Source: Cupriavidus metallidurans CH34 (GTDB taxonomy: Bacteria > Pseudomonadota > Gammaproteobacteria > Burkholderiales > Burkholderiaceae). Taken from it: a stretch of DNA of 64,000 nucleotides. The translations under genes and the position numbers were made by a program. Under the pieces are notes generated by a model that searched no databases, was not told the origin of the DNA, and saw nothing but the letters and a program-made list of their open reading frames with translations. The stretch lies in assembly GCF_000196015.1 (NCBI RefSeq), contig NC_007971.2, forward strand, positions 62,001-126,000. Reading direction: 5' to 3'. Of this stretch, positions 26,106-34,758 are shown in pieces (the stretch's first letter is position 1; every line of letters starts with the position of its first letter).

Positions 26106-26401
26106 ACCGACTCCTTCGCAAAGTATGCTGCGGCTTTTTTTAAAATATCGCGCTCCATCTTCAAGCGCGCCACCTCCGCCCGAAGCCGGGCCAGCTCCAT
26201 CTGCTCCGGGCTGACCGGCTTCATACCCGCACCAGTCAGCTTGCCTTCCCGCTCCGCCTTGACCCAGTTATGCAGCGTCTGCGCTCTGATGCCCAGGGTC
26301 GCGCTAACCACTGCCATGCTCTGCCCGCTCTTCACCAGCCGTACCGCTTCCAGCTTGAATTCCAGCGTGTACTGCGCCCGCTTTGTCTTGCTTGTCATCA
26401 C
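26102..26401 (-). CDS. IS3-family transposase OrfA
   Basis: A 99-residue HTH_8-type protein: YTLEFKLEAVRLVKSGQS and a helix-turn-helix around VSATLGIRAQTLHNWVK, then a Leu-rich coiled coil (ARLRAEVARLKMERDILKKA) that mediates OrfA/OrfAB assembly. The sequence near its end (AAAAAGCCG on the coding strand, FKKAA region) is slippery and suits frameshifting. Confidence 0.9.
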   Translation of the reverse strand: MMTSKTKRAQYTLEFKLEAVRLVKSGQSMAVVSATLGIRAQTLHNWVKAEREGKLTGAGMKPVSPEQMELARLRAEVARLKMERDILKKAAAYFAKESV

Positions 26402-26682
26402 ATCTCTCCTTGCTTCAGTTTAACCTCAGCAAGGGATTCGTTTTGCGGGGGCAAGCTCAGCGAAGTAATTACGTGGGGTCACTTCGTCGCGTGATGACGA
26501 CAAGGTGGAACGTACCGGGGTTATGTGGATTGACATGGCTTTCGCGCGGACGCGTCAACCTGTGTGCGCGCGAACATTGCGGGCCGGTAATGGGAAACTC
26601 ACGAAAAGAGGTCGCTTCTCTCGAAGCAAGATCGACTGCCTTTGCAATACGCTGCGGGTTCCGATCTAGTTGGAGAGTAAGG

Positions 26683-27105
26683 ATGGACACGCCATACGTC
26701 GCAAAATGGGCGCGTAGCGAAGACAGCGTTCATGAGCAAGCGCTGCGACTTCGCACACGGAGGTTCGAGCTGCTGTCTGCAAATATTGCAAATGCGGATA
26801 CGCCGAACTACAAGGCGCGCGATATCGACTTCAGCGCCGAGTTGGATAGGGTGATGGGCAGTGGCCAGAATTTTGCGGGCATGACCATGACTTCGCCGCG
26901 ACACATCGAGGCAAGCAAGCCCGCGCTGGAAGAGGATCTGATGTATCGCGTCCCCCTGCAGTCGAGTATGGACGGCAACACCGTGGAGATGGACGTCGAG
27001 CGTGTGGCGTTTGCAGAGAACGCGCTGCGGATGCGGTTCTCCATTCAAAAGACTGCCGACGAGTACAAGGACATGCTCAAGCTCTACCAGGACATGCGGC
27101 CCTAG
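26683..27105 (+). CDS. flgB: solitary FlgB-like flagellar rod protein
   Basis: A 140-residue protein with the FlgB/FlgC rod N-terminus: RTRRFELLSANIANADTPNYKARDIDF matches the ASNIANADTPGY consensus in character. It ends in a heptad-rich helix (ENALRMRFSIQKTADEYKDMLKLYQDM), typical of FlgB length and layout. The ATG at 26683 follows GGAGAG. No other flagellar gene is nearby. It sits behind the repeat element split by IS3, among czc genes, so it may have been adopted for another use. A recent pseudogene is unlikely since the frame is intact. Confidence 0.75.
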   Translation: MDTPYVAKWARSEDSVHEQALRLRTRRFELLSANIANADTPNYKARDIDFSAELDRVMGSGQNFAGMTMTSPRHIEASKPALEEDLMYRVPLQSSMDGNTVEMDVERVAFAENALRMRFSIQKTADEYKDMLKLYQDMRP

Positions 27106-27119
27106 CGGGGAAACCGCGA

Positions 27120-27401
27120 CTACTGGCAGGGCGGCTTGGGTGCGGCGACAGCGCTGGACGCGTCTCTGGAAGACGGCTCCGGTGTGCTCGCTGCGGATTC
27201 CTGCTTCGACGGATGTTTGGCTGTGCGATGTCGCGGGTTGGCCGCCCAGGCAACCCGTTGGTCGCGGGAGGCGTATCCCGTGTCTGAATGTCCAATGGCG
27301 AGGGTGTGCCACTGGGTCGGCTTCTCGCTGAGTCGATCACCGGTCGCAGGAGCCGGCAAAGCGTAGGCCAGCAAGGCAGAGCATGCGACGGCGCTAATCA
27401 T
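27120..27401 (-). CDS. small exported protein, unknown
   Basis: A 93-residue frame with an AGGAACC ribosome site before the ATG at 27401 and a signal peptide whose likely cleavage is near APATG at about 19-21. The mature part is hydrophilic, rich in Ser, Ala, Pro and Lys, with a single terminal Cys; it looks disordered. It is divergent from czcP, sharing a control region with a perfect dyad and four tandem half-sites. No family recognised. Confidence 0.55.
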   Translation of the reverse strand: MISAVACSALLAYALPAPATGDRLSEKPTQWHTLAIGHSDTGYASRDQRVAWAANPRHRTAKHPSKQESAASTPEPSSRDASSAVAAPKPPCQ

Positions 27402-27418
27402 CTGTATGGTTCCTGGAC

Positions 27419-27488
27419 GGATGACATGAGGATCCTGTCATCCGCAAGATAGTACGCTCAGATTGCGGGCACATTACCAACGCATTAC
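27419..27488. promoter_or_regulatory. dyad and tandem 11-bp-period repeats upstream of czcP
   Basis: GGATGACA (27419-27426) and TGTCATCC (27436-27443) form a perfect 8-bp inverted repeat. Further right come AGTAC (27451), ATTGC (27462), ATTAC (27473) and ATTAC (27484), each separated by exactly 6 bases. This is the longest array of the motif in the window. Confidence 0.6.
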
Positions 27489-27604
27489 GGCGGGGCATTG
27501 GGGCGCTGACTCGTTGAGCTTTGTTGTTGCAATGCGGGGCACACTAGTTGCTAATAGTGTGCAACGGCGTGAATGCCGATTCAGACTGACTGGAGCCCGC
27601 GACA

Positions 27605-30094
27605 ATGACCGAAAAGCTGCGCCTGGACATTCCTGTCTTGCTTCCTGGCCTTCCCGATTCCTCTGATCCCTGTGTAGAACGGTTGCTGTCCGAACTGAGA
27701 GGGAAAGAGGGCGTCGAGGCGGCGCATATAAAAACTGCAAATGTTGATAGCGATTCACAGATATGTGTCCACTACGATCCCGCAGCGATTTCCCTTGCCC
27801 GCATCCGGGAGCTGGTGACAAGCACGGGTGCGGTGATTTCGTCGCGGTTTGGTCATGTGCTTTGGCAATTGAAGGGCGTCTGGCACGAACGACGAGCGCG
27901 AACCGTAGCTAGCCAACTGCGGGCCTTGCCCGGCGTCATCGAGGCCGAAGTCAGCGCCTCCGGCATAGCGCGCGTCGAATTCGACAACGATCGGATCTCC
28001 GCGGCAGGGATCGAGCAGGCCCTGTCAAAACGCGGGCTCGCGCCGGTTGAGATCGGTGCCCGGAAGAGCGGTCATGCAGACCATGAACACCGCGAAGGCG
28101 TCAAGGATCATGCACATGGGGAAGGCGAGGGGCATGAGGCCCACGCACACGGCAGCGTGTTTGGCCCGAATACTGAGCTAATCTTCTCCCTGATCTGTGG
28201 GGCCTTGCTTGGTCTCGGATTTGCCGTTGGTAAGCTGTTCGGCAGCCTGCCAGCATGGATTCCGGTTGCCTTCTTTGTCGGCGCGTATTTTTTTGGTGGT
28301 TTCTATACCGTTCGGGAAGCGATAGAGAACCTCCGGCTAAAGAAGTTCGAAATCGACACACTGATGCTGGTAGCCGCCGCAGGGGCGGCGGCGTTAGGCG
28401 CTTGGGCGGAAGGCGCGCTACTTCTCTTTTTGTTCAGTCTCGGCCACGGGCTCGAACACTACGCCATGGGGCGCGCCAAGCGGGCGATCGAAGCGTTGGC
28501 GGCGCTCGCACCGGCTACAGCAAGTGTGCGGCGTGAAGGCGAGGTACGAGAGGTCCCCGTCGAGGAATTGCAGGTGGGGGATGTGGTGGTGGTTCGGCCG
28601 AACGAACGCCTCCCCGCCGATGGTTTTCTGGTAAAGGGGGCTTCCGCAGTCAATCAAGCGCCGGTTACTGGCGAAAGCATCCCGGTCGACAAGCAGCCCG
28701 TGGATGACGCCGCCGCAGCCAGGAGGAAGCCCGATGCCGTAGGGGCCGTGTCCCGCGTGTTCGCCGGAACCATCAATGGCGCCGGCGCCATTGAAGTGGA
28801 AGTGACGCGCCTTTCCACGGACAGCGCCCTGGCGAAAGTCGTCAAGATGGTCAACGAGGCCGAAGCGCAAAAGTCACCGAGCCAGCGGTTCACTGAGAAG
28901 TTCGAACGGATCTTTGTTCCTGCAGTGCTTGTGCTGGCGGTATTGCTGCTGTTTGCAGGGCTAGTGATCAATGAGCCGTTCAGTGCGACCTTCTACCGCG
29001 CCATGGCGGTGCTGGTTGCCGCCAGCCCATGCGCGCTCGCCATCGCGACACCGAGCGCGGTGCTGTCGGGGGTAGCGCGCGCCGCTAGAGGGGGTGTACT
29101 GATCAAGGGCGGGGCGCCGCTCGAAAACCTGGGTTCACTGAAAGCCATTGCATTCGATAAGACGGGGACGCTGACGGAGGGGCGCCCCCGTATTACCGAT
29201 GTGATGGTCGCCGAAGGAGTAGCTGAAGCGGAATTGTTGAGCGTAGCGGTCGCCGTGGAGTCGCTCAGCGACCACCCGTTGGCTGCGGCCATTGCCCGCG
29301 ATGGCCGCAAGCGCCTGGAAGGCAGTTCCATCCCGGAAGCGTCTCATCTCCAAAGCTTGACCGGACGCGGGGTCACGGCGACGTTGTGCGGTAAGACCGT
29401 CTGGATTGGCAAGCCTGACATGTTCGGCGCCGACGGGATTGCACCGCTTAGCGAATCGATGGCGAGCGCAGTGCAGACGCTGCGCAGCACTGGCCGCACG
29501 ACAATGATCGTCAGGCAGGGAGATCGGGACCTCGGCGCCATTGGGCTGATGGACACGCCGCGCGCCTCGGCGCGCGCTGCCCTCGAGGCACTGCGCAGGC
29601 TGGGTATCACACGCATGATCATGATCTCCGGCGATCACCAGCGCGCAGCCGAAGCCGTCGCCAAGGACGTAGGTATCGATGAAGCCTGGGGCGATCTGAT
29701 GCCTGAGGACAAGGTCAAAGCCATCCAGACGTTGCGCGCGGAAGCCAAAGTGGCCATGGTCGGCGACGGCGTCAACGACGCGCCGGCAATGGCCAACGCC
29801 ACGGTGGGCATCGCAATGGGTGCGGCAGGTTCAGATGTGGCACTGGAAACGGCGGATGTTGCGCTGATGGCCGACGACCTCCAACACCTACCTTTTGTGG
29901 TCGGTTTAAGCCGACATACGCGGGCCATCATCCTTCAGAACGTGTATATCAGCCTCGGCGTCGTGGCGTTCCTTCTGCCAGCCACGATCCTCGGCCTCGG
30001 TATCGGGCCCGCCGTGGCCATGCATGAGGGGTCGACGCTGATCGTCGTGTTCAATGCGCTTCGACTGCTAGCCTATCGCGACAAATCCCCATGA
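27605..30094 (+). CDS. czcP: CzcP, P1B-4-type heavy-metal ATPase
   Basis: An 829-residue P1B ATPase. The helix-6 metal motif is Ser474-Pro475-Cys476, not CPC, and the last helix carries HEGST at 807, both features of P1B-4 pumps. Phosphorylated Asp518 lies in DKTGTLTEG, and GDGVNDAPA starts at 720. The N-terminus has degenerate ferredoxin-like domains without CxxC, then a His-rich segment at about 155-185. C. metallidurans CzcP exports Zn, Cd and Co to the periplasm, where CzcCBA takes over. The start is the ATG at 27605. Confidence 0.88.
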   Translation: MTEKLRLDIPVLLPGLPDSSDPCVERLLSELRGKEGVEAAHIKTANVDSDSQICVHYDPAAISLARIRELVTSTGAVISSRFGHVLWQLKGVWHERRARTVASQLRALPGVIEAEVSASGIARVEFDNDRISAAGIEQALSKRGLAPVEIGARKSGHADHEHREGVKDHAHGEGEGHEAHAHGSVFGPNTELIFSLICGALLGLGFAVGKLFGSLPAWIPVAFFVGAYFFGGFYTVREAIENLRLKKFEIDTLMLVAAAGAAALGAWAEGALLLFLFSLGHGLEHYAMGRAKRAIEALAALAPATASVRREGEVREVPVEELQVGDVVVVRPNERLPADGFLVKGASAVNQAPVTGESIPVDKQPVDDAAAARRKPDAVGAVSRVFAGTINGAGAIEVEVTRLSTDSALAKVVKMVNEAEAQKSPSQRFTEKFERIFVPAVLVLAVLLLFAGLVINEPFSATFYRAMAVLVAASPCALAIATPSAVLSGVARAARGGVLIKGGAPLENLGSLKAIAFDKTGTLTEGRPRITDVMVAEGVAEAELLSVAVAVESLSDHPLAAAIARDGRKRLEGSSIPEASHLQSLTGRGVTATLCGKTVWIGKPDMFGADGIAPLSESMASAVQTLRSTGRTTMIVRQGDRDLGAIGLMDTPRASARAALEALRRLGITRMIMISGDHQRAAEAVAKDVGIDEAWGDLMPEDKVKAIQTLRAEAKVAMVGDGVNDAPAMANATVGIAMGAAGSDVALETADVALMADDLQHLPFVVGLSRHTRAIILQNVYISLGVVAFLLPATILGLGIGPAVAMHEGSTLIVVFNALRLLAYRDKSP

Positions 30095-30151
30095 CGGGCC
30101 CCGGCCGCAATGATGGCGATGCCAGATGCGGCGGCAGCTATGGCCGCCGAC

Positions 30152-30451
30152 TCATTTGGCGGCATTGCCGCAACTTCCACAGAACTTTGCGTCGCGTGGG
30201 AGTAAGGTGCCGCATCGACTGCACGGCGCCGGAGCCAGTGAACTGCCGCATTGCTGGCAGAAGCGCGCGCCCTGGGCGCTCACCGTGCCGCAGTTGGGGC
30301 AGTGGACGCCGGCGGGGCTTTGTGGTGGCAAAGGATTCCCATAGCCGTAGCTGCCGCCACCATCATGATGACCTCCTCGACGACCGTGCTCACTTCCGCC
30401 GCCGTGATGACCGCCGCTGTGACGGCCCATGAGCCTTTCCAAGAAACCCAT
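30152..30451 (-). CDS. double zinc-ribbon protein with Gly/His-rich N-terminus
   Basis: Ninety-nine residues from the ATG at 30451, which has better spacing from AGGAGG than the ATG three bases upstream. A short amphipathic start is followed by a Gly/His stretch (HSGGHHGGG, RRGGHHDGGG) and two CxxC-x(n)-CxxC zinc ribbons: CPNC with CQQC, and CSRC with CGSC. The upstream MerR-type promoter predicts metal induction. It could buffer zinc or other thiophilic metals, or mediate protein contacts. Function unknown. Confidence 0.75.
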   Translation of the reverse strand: MGFLERLMGRHSGGHHGGGSEHGRRGGHHDGGGSYGYGNPLPPQSPAGVHCPNCGTVSAQGARFCQQCGSSLAPAPCSRCGTLLPRDAKFCGSCGNAAK

Positions 30452-30541
30452 CATTCCTCCTAAGTGGATGGATCGTCGCTGCGGCCCCGTGGTGTCGGGT
30501 GCTGCGACGACTTGCGCTGCTACGCGTCAGCCAATGCCTGT

Positions 30542-30572
30542 AGTAAATAGTCTGTAGTGACTACAGGGTCAA
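30542..30572 (-). promoter_or_regulatory. MerR-family (CadR/PbrR-type) promoter for the zinc-ribbon gene
   Basis: On the minus strand: TTGACC (-35, 30567-30572), a 19-bp spacer with the perfect dyad CTGTAG-TCA-CTACAG, then TTTACT (-10, 30542-30547). The layout matches the pbrA promoter at 52532. The cognate regulator is not adjacent; PbrR encoded in this window is one candidate. Confidence 0.7.
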
Positions 30573-30686
30573 TGGTCGGTGGATGCGAAGAACGGAATAA
30601 GTTGAATACGAGGCTCTTTCTTTCGAAAACGTCATGATCCCGATAGTTGCTGGCCATGTCGTGAGAGCGCATGGAAGGCGGGCTGT

Positions 30687-31808
30687 CTATCGGCTTGGCG
30701 CAAGGGTTTCCGTGAGGATGGCATCCCGCTGAGGAGCCTCGGGGAGGCCAGGAGCTTTGCCTTCCGGGCATCCGGGTGCGTGAAAGATTGCTGCAGGCGG
30801 GGTGCCACCCCGTGTCGCTGCGGCCACCTGCCCCGGCTCAGCGGTGGGGGTGCCGGGGCCGATCGGCGCCGTATAGCTTGCCACCAGATACACCGGCCGC
30901 CGCTTGACTTCATTGAACAGACGCCCAACATATTCCCCGAGCACGCCTAGGAAAACCAGTTGCAGGCCGCCCAGCAGAAGCAGGGCGGTCATCATGGATG
31001 GGTAGCCGTGTACGGGGTCGCCGTAGAGCAGCGTCTTGCCAACGATGAAGGCGGCCATGCCAAAGGCGGGAACGGCAACAAGCAGGCCGATCGAGGTTGC
31101 AAACTTGAGCGGCACGGTGGAAAAGGCAGTGATGCCATCCACGGCAAAACGCAACAGCTTGCGGTAGTTGAACTTGGTCGTCCCGGATGCCCGCGCGTCA
31201 CGCCGATACAAGACGGCCGTCTGCCGGAATCCTATCCAGGCATACAGCCCCTTCATGAAGCGGTGCTGCTCCCGGAGTTGTCCGAGTGCGGCAACGGCAC
31301 GACGGCTCATGACGCGGAAGTCGCCGGTGTCGGCCGGAATCTCCGTATCGCTGAGCTTGCCCATCAGGCGGTAAAACCAGTGCGCGGTGAACTTCTTGAG
31401 GAACGATTCGCCATCCCGGGAAGTGCGCGTGGCGTACACCACGTCGAACCCCTCGCGCCATTTCTCGATCAACGACGGAATCAGTTCGGGCGGATCCTGC
31501 AGATCGGCGTCGATGATCACAACGGCGTCGCCGCTTGCCACGTCGAGGCCCGCCGTTAGCGCGGCTTCCTTGCCGAAGTTGCGACTCAGCTCGACAATGC
31601 CGACGCGCGCTTCGGCCGCCTTGAGATTGTGTGCAACCGCCAGTGATCGATCGCGGCTGCCATCGTCCACGTAGATAATCTCGTAGTCCGATGCCAATCC
31701 ATCCATCACGCGGAGAAGCCGAAAGTGAAACTGTGGCAGGACAGCTTCTTCATTGAAGAGCGGTACGACGACCGAGATCTTCTCTGGCAGCAGGCTGGCG
31801 GCATTCAT
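30687..31808 (-). CDS. GtrB-type family 2 glycosyltransferase (bactoprenol-linked)
   Basis: About 373 residues from the ATG at 31808, which overlaps the gtrA-like stop (ATGA). The GT-A domain shows VVVPLFNEE, a DDGSRD nucleotide site and DADLQDPPE. It is followed by two C-terminal helices, the DPMS/GtrB architecture that charges undecaprenyl phosphate with a sugar. The C-terminal 50 residues are Pro/Ala-rich and not conserved. Together with the GtrA-like flippase and ArnT-like transferase it forms a three-gene glycan-modification operon. Confidence 0.88.
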   Translation of the reverse strand: MNAASLLPEKISVVVPLFNEEAVLPQFHFRLLRVMDGLASDYEIIYVDDGSRDRSLAVAHNLKAAEARVGIVELSRNFGKEAALTAGLDVASGDAVVIIDADLQDPPELIPSLIEKWREGFDVVYATRTSRDGESFLKKFTAHWFYRLMGKLSDTEIPADTGDFRVMSRRAVAALGQLREQHRFMKGLYAWIGFRQTAVLYRRDARASGTTKFNYRKLLRFAVDGITAFSTVPLKFATSIGLLVAVPAFGMAAFIVGKTLLYGDPVHGYPSMMTALLLLGGLQLVFLGVLGEYVGRLFNEVKRRPVYLVASYTAPIGPGTPTAEPGQVAAATRGGTPPAAIFHAPGCPEGKAPGLPEAPQRDAILTETLAPSR

Positions 31809-32188
31809 CGCATCGCTCCATTCATGAACGTCCAATTTGCATGGAGTACGTAGTTGACCAACATGACGAAAATTGTCGAGAGGATTTGAGCAACCAGGTA
31901 GTGAAGCCCCAATGCTAGTCCAGCCCACATCAGAAGTGAGTTAAGAAAGAACGCCAGCGCGGAAACGAGAATGAACCGTCCGAAAGTGGCGCGTTGTGGT
32001 CGGACTGGTGTGAACACCCATCGGCTGCTGATGCAGTAGTGCGTCAGAAGGCCTGCAACACTGCCGGCGGCAGACGCCGGTAGCGCTGCAACCCCGAAAC
32101 CGACCAGCGTGATCAGTGTTGCGTAGTGTGTAGCGGTTGCCGTCGCCCCCGCGCCCAGAAACCGTACAAATCGTGATGGGATGTTCAT
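31805..32188 (-). CDS. GtrA-family membrane flippase
   Basis: A 127-residue protein with four transmembrane helices and GtrA motifs: FVRFLGAGATAT at the start, THYCISSRWVF in the loop and NYVLHANWTF at the end. It probably flips the lipid-linked sugar made by the adjacent GtrB-like enzyme. Both its ends overlap neighbours by 4 bases (ATGA), indicating translational coupling. Confidence 0.85.
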   Translation of the reverse strand: MNIPSRFVRFLGAGATATATHYATLITLVGFGVAALPASAAGSVAGLLTHYCISSRWVFTPVRPQRATFGRFILVSALAFFLNSLLMWAGLALGLHYLVAQILSTIFVMLVNYVLHANWTFMNGAMR

Positions 32189-33810
32189 GGTTTTTGCACC
32201 AGAACGTTGACGCCATGTCGTCCGATCACAGTTGTGTTGCCGCCGAGCAGCGGTCTCAGTCGATGAAACGTCTCGTGCCGCATGACCGCGAGCTTGTGAC
32301 CAGGGGTCAGCCATCGCTGCGCAAAAGCTTCTTCATTAGCAATCCACTTGTCGGGCTCGACCGAGAAGCCGAGATCCAGCTCGGATCTGGCCCCGACAAT
32401 GATCGGTTCTCGTTCGGCGTAAAACGCCAGACCTCGGTCAATCTGGCCCACGTTGAACAGTTGTGTGTTGTCGCGGGACGCCGCCTTGGCTTCCAAGCCA
32501 AGTGGTTTGATGGAGAGGGACCCAAACGCCCGAGACGCCATCAAGCCAGCCTGAAGGCTGGCCAGCGTCGCCAGCGAAGCGACGGCAACCGCGCAGAGCC
32601 TGTGGCCGCGCAGGGCGATCCCAAAGGCCAGGAAGCCACCGATGACCAGAATGCCCATCGTGATGGCGCCCCAGGTATGCAATGAGGCCGGATTGCTGAT
32701 ATTGAGCTTCAGTACCGCATTCGACATTGTCGGATGCCATAGCAGCACGGCGATGGCAACGCCGAGCACAGGCATGGCAAGAAAGCTTGCCGCCAGTGTG
32801 GGGCGGGCTGCAGTCATGGATCTGTACGCGAGCAAGACGGCCACCGGTGGTAAGGCGGGCAGGATATAGAGCGGCAGCTTCGAGCGCGAAATCGAAAAGA
32901 AGGCAATGACAACGACTACCCACAGCGACAGAAACAGTCGTGCGTCGAAGCCAGGCGTTGCCTGTGCGCTGCGAGAGCGGAGTGCGATAGCACGGGGAAT
33001 CAAGCCCATGAACGGCAGGACGCCTGCCGCACCAACGGCCAGGAAGAACCAGAATGGCTTGTCCCGCTCGTGAACCGAGGACGAGAATCTCGCGAAGTGT
33101 TCGTGGATGAAGAAGTAATTCAGAAATTCGGGGTTGCGCTGGGACACCACGACAAACCAAGGCATGGTGATGGCCACCGCAAGCAGGCTCCAGCGCCAGA
33201 ATCTCGCGCTAAAAAATGCGGAAAATTGTCGAGTGACCGCCCCGTATAGCAGCAGCGTGATTCCTGGCAGTACCAGGGCAATCAGGCCTTTGGCAAGAAA
33301 TGCCAGACCGACCAACAACCAGATCAGGGGGTATAAGCGAGGTTCCCGATTCTGGTAGGCCACGGCGAAAACGAGAGCGGCACTGCCGAGCAGTGCGCCG
33401 ACACCAATGTCTGTTGTTGTCAGATTCGAGCCGAGAATCCAGAGGGGAGCGCCGATGAGCACCAGCGCTGAGGCGAGGCCTATGCGCGTGTCATAGAGCG
33501 ATCGCGCCGCCCACCATGCGGCGAGTGCGCCCAGCAGTCCCACAAGCGCACTCCAGATCCTTGCTGTCCACTCGGACGGCCCGAAGAGCGTATAGGCGCT
33601 GGCGGTCGCCCAATACTGCAGGGGCGGCTTGTCGAAGAACTTGATGCCGTTCAACCGCGGCGTGACCCAATCGCCGGAGACGAACATCTCGCGCGGAACC
33701 TCGGCGTAACGACCCTCGTCGGGTTCATAGAGGGGACGCACGGATAGCGTGGACATCCAGAGGACCACCGTGAGTGCGATGGTCAAAGCCATGAAAATCT
33801 GTCGCTTCAA
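32185..33810 (-). CDS. ArnT-like lipid-carrier-dependent glycosyltransferase (copy 1)
   Basis: A 541-residue GT83/PMT-type membrane enzyme with about 11-12 helices. The first periplasmic loop carries EPDEGRYAEVPREMF with the catalytic acids, and DKPPLQYW follows. ArnT adds L-Ara4N to lipid A; GtrM-type relatives add other sugars. Coupling with gtrA/gtrB-like genes suggests modification of LPS or another envelope glycan, which would lower surface charge and metal binding. An almost identical truncated paralogue lies at 36192-37877, and both have the same repeat element about 220 bases upstream. Confidence 0.85.
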   Translation of the reverse strand: MKRQIFMALTIALTVVLWMSTLSVRPLYEPDEGRYAEVPREMFVSGDWVTPRLNGIKFFDKPPLQYWATASAYTLFGPSEWTARIWSALVGLLGALAAWWAARSLYDTRIGLASALVLIGAPLWILGSNLTTTDIGVGALLGSAALVFAVAYQNREPRLYPLIWLLVGLAFLAKGLIALVLPGITLLLYGAVTRQFSAFFSARFWRWSLLAVAITMPWFVVVSQRNPEFLNYFFIHEHFARFSSSVHERDKPFWFFLAVGAAGVLPFMGLIPRAIALRSRSAQATPGFDARLFLSLWVVVVIAFFSISRSKLPLYILPALPPVAVLLAYRSMTAARPTLAASFLAMPVLGVAIAVLLWHPTMSNAVLKLNISNPASLHTWGAITMGILVIGGFLAFGIALRGHRLCAVAVASLATLASLQAGLMASRAFGSLSIKPLGLEAKAASRDNTQLFNVGQIDRGLAFYAEREPIIVGARSELDLGFSVEPDKWIANEEAFAQRWLTPGHKLAVMRHETFHRLRPLLGGNTTVIGRHGVNVLVQKP

Positions 33811-34284
33811 GAGACTGCCCGTCCAGGTGTGCGGTGGCCACTGCTACCGCGCTTGGTCAAATGCTCTCAGGGCGCAACGACATAGATGCCGGATGTGGTT
33901 CGTCGCCGTCGTGATGTTGGATCATGGAGCAGTTCACGCGGCGCCGCTTGACGCCCCACGAGCCGAGGATGCGATTCACGCGGGAGTCCGAAGGATGGCG
34001 ACTTGGCCAGCAGAGAGCGAACAGCGGGATTCTAGGGCGCTCACCTGTCGGGGGGATTACGAGATGATGACGGCGCAGTCCGCCGTCGAGTGCTTTGCGG
34101 CAGAAGAAGTTGCCTGACGAAGCGTCAGCGTTAGCTCATGGTAACCCAAGTGCTTCGGAGAACGGGCGTCGGGTTCGATGCGTTGGTGCGTAACCATTCG
34201 GCAATGTCGCCGCAATGTTCTGCATAGTAAACTTGACGCCCCGCAGTTGTCAGCGGGCCTCATCACCCTTAGTACGCCGGGGTG
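33811..34284. other. gene-poor region upstream of arnT-like copy 1
   Basis: No gene is supported. The repeat element at 34045-34071 is the only recognised structure. Sequence from about 34180 on leads into the IS3 remnant. Confidence 0.5.
34045..34071. promoter_or_regulatory. 11-bp-period repeats upstream of arnT-like copy 1
   Basis: CTGTC (34045), N6, ATTAC (34056), N6, ATGAC (34067). A block of about 50 bases around it is conserved with 35930-35980 before the second arnT-like gene, at nearly the same distance from the start codon. Confidence 0.55.
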
Positions 34285-34572
34285 CAGCCCTCGATGGGAT
34301 CGGCGGGCGATGCTTATGACAACGCCATGTGTGAAAGCTTCTTTGCAACGCTCGAATGCGAGCTGCTGATGCGTTCGCACTTTGCCACGCATGATGACGC
34401 GCGGCGCGCCTTGTTCACTTGGATCGAAGGCTGGTACAACCCACATCGCTTGCACAGCGCGTTGCGCTATCGAAGCCCGCAGGAGTTTGAAAGGATGACC
34501 GCCCATGACAAGGATCTGACGCAACACTCAGCCTTCACCGCCCCATCACAAGGAGACAACCCATCGAACTAA
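34285..34572 (+). pseudogene. 3' remnant of an IS3-family orfB
   Basis: About 95 residues match the end of IS3 transposases: GSAGDAYDNAMCESFFATLE holds the catalytic Glu region, followed by WIEGWYNPHRLHSALRYRSP. The N-terminal two thirds, including the two Asp residues, are absent. It is a transposition-dead fragment. Confidence 0.85.
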
Positions 34573-34758
34573 GATTCCAATGCAGATCTGTCCGAAAAAA
34601 CGGGGTAACCCCAATCGTCGGTTTGCCTGGCACTGCGCCCGTCTTGCCAGTCTGCAGGCCGAGCAAGCTTCTCTTCTACATTTTTGATCGCGCTACACCG
34701 AGAACTTCGCAGACCAGCTTCACAGGTCGTCCCCCGCCAATGAGGTTGAGCGCGCAAA

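Larger units (their letters stand above)
25172..26459 (-). mobile_element. complete IS3-family insertion sequence, 1288 bp
   Basis: The ends form imperfect inverted repeats starting TGACCTTGCCCC at the left and TGAGCTTGCCCC at the right (minus strand), with a shared ACGAATCCC further in. A 3-bp target duplication GCG flanks the element (25169-25171 and 26460-26462). It carries orfA and orfB with a 4-base overlap, as expected for the family. Both genes appear intact. Confidence 0.92.
25155..26472. promoter_or_regulatory. triple 11-bp-period repeat split by the IS3 element
   Basis: ATGAC (25155), N6, ATTGC (25166) lie left of the IS; ATTAC (26468) lies right of it. Removing the IS and one copy of the GCG duplication restores exactly 6 bases between ATTGC and ATTAC, giving three repeats at an 11-bp period between the porin and flgB-like genes. 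Confidence 0.6.

Noticed and set aside
30520..30771. Possible small gene between the zinc-ribbon and glycosyltransferase genes
   Set aside because: No ribosome site, and it overlaps the MerR-type promoter and the end of the glycosyltransferase gene.
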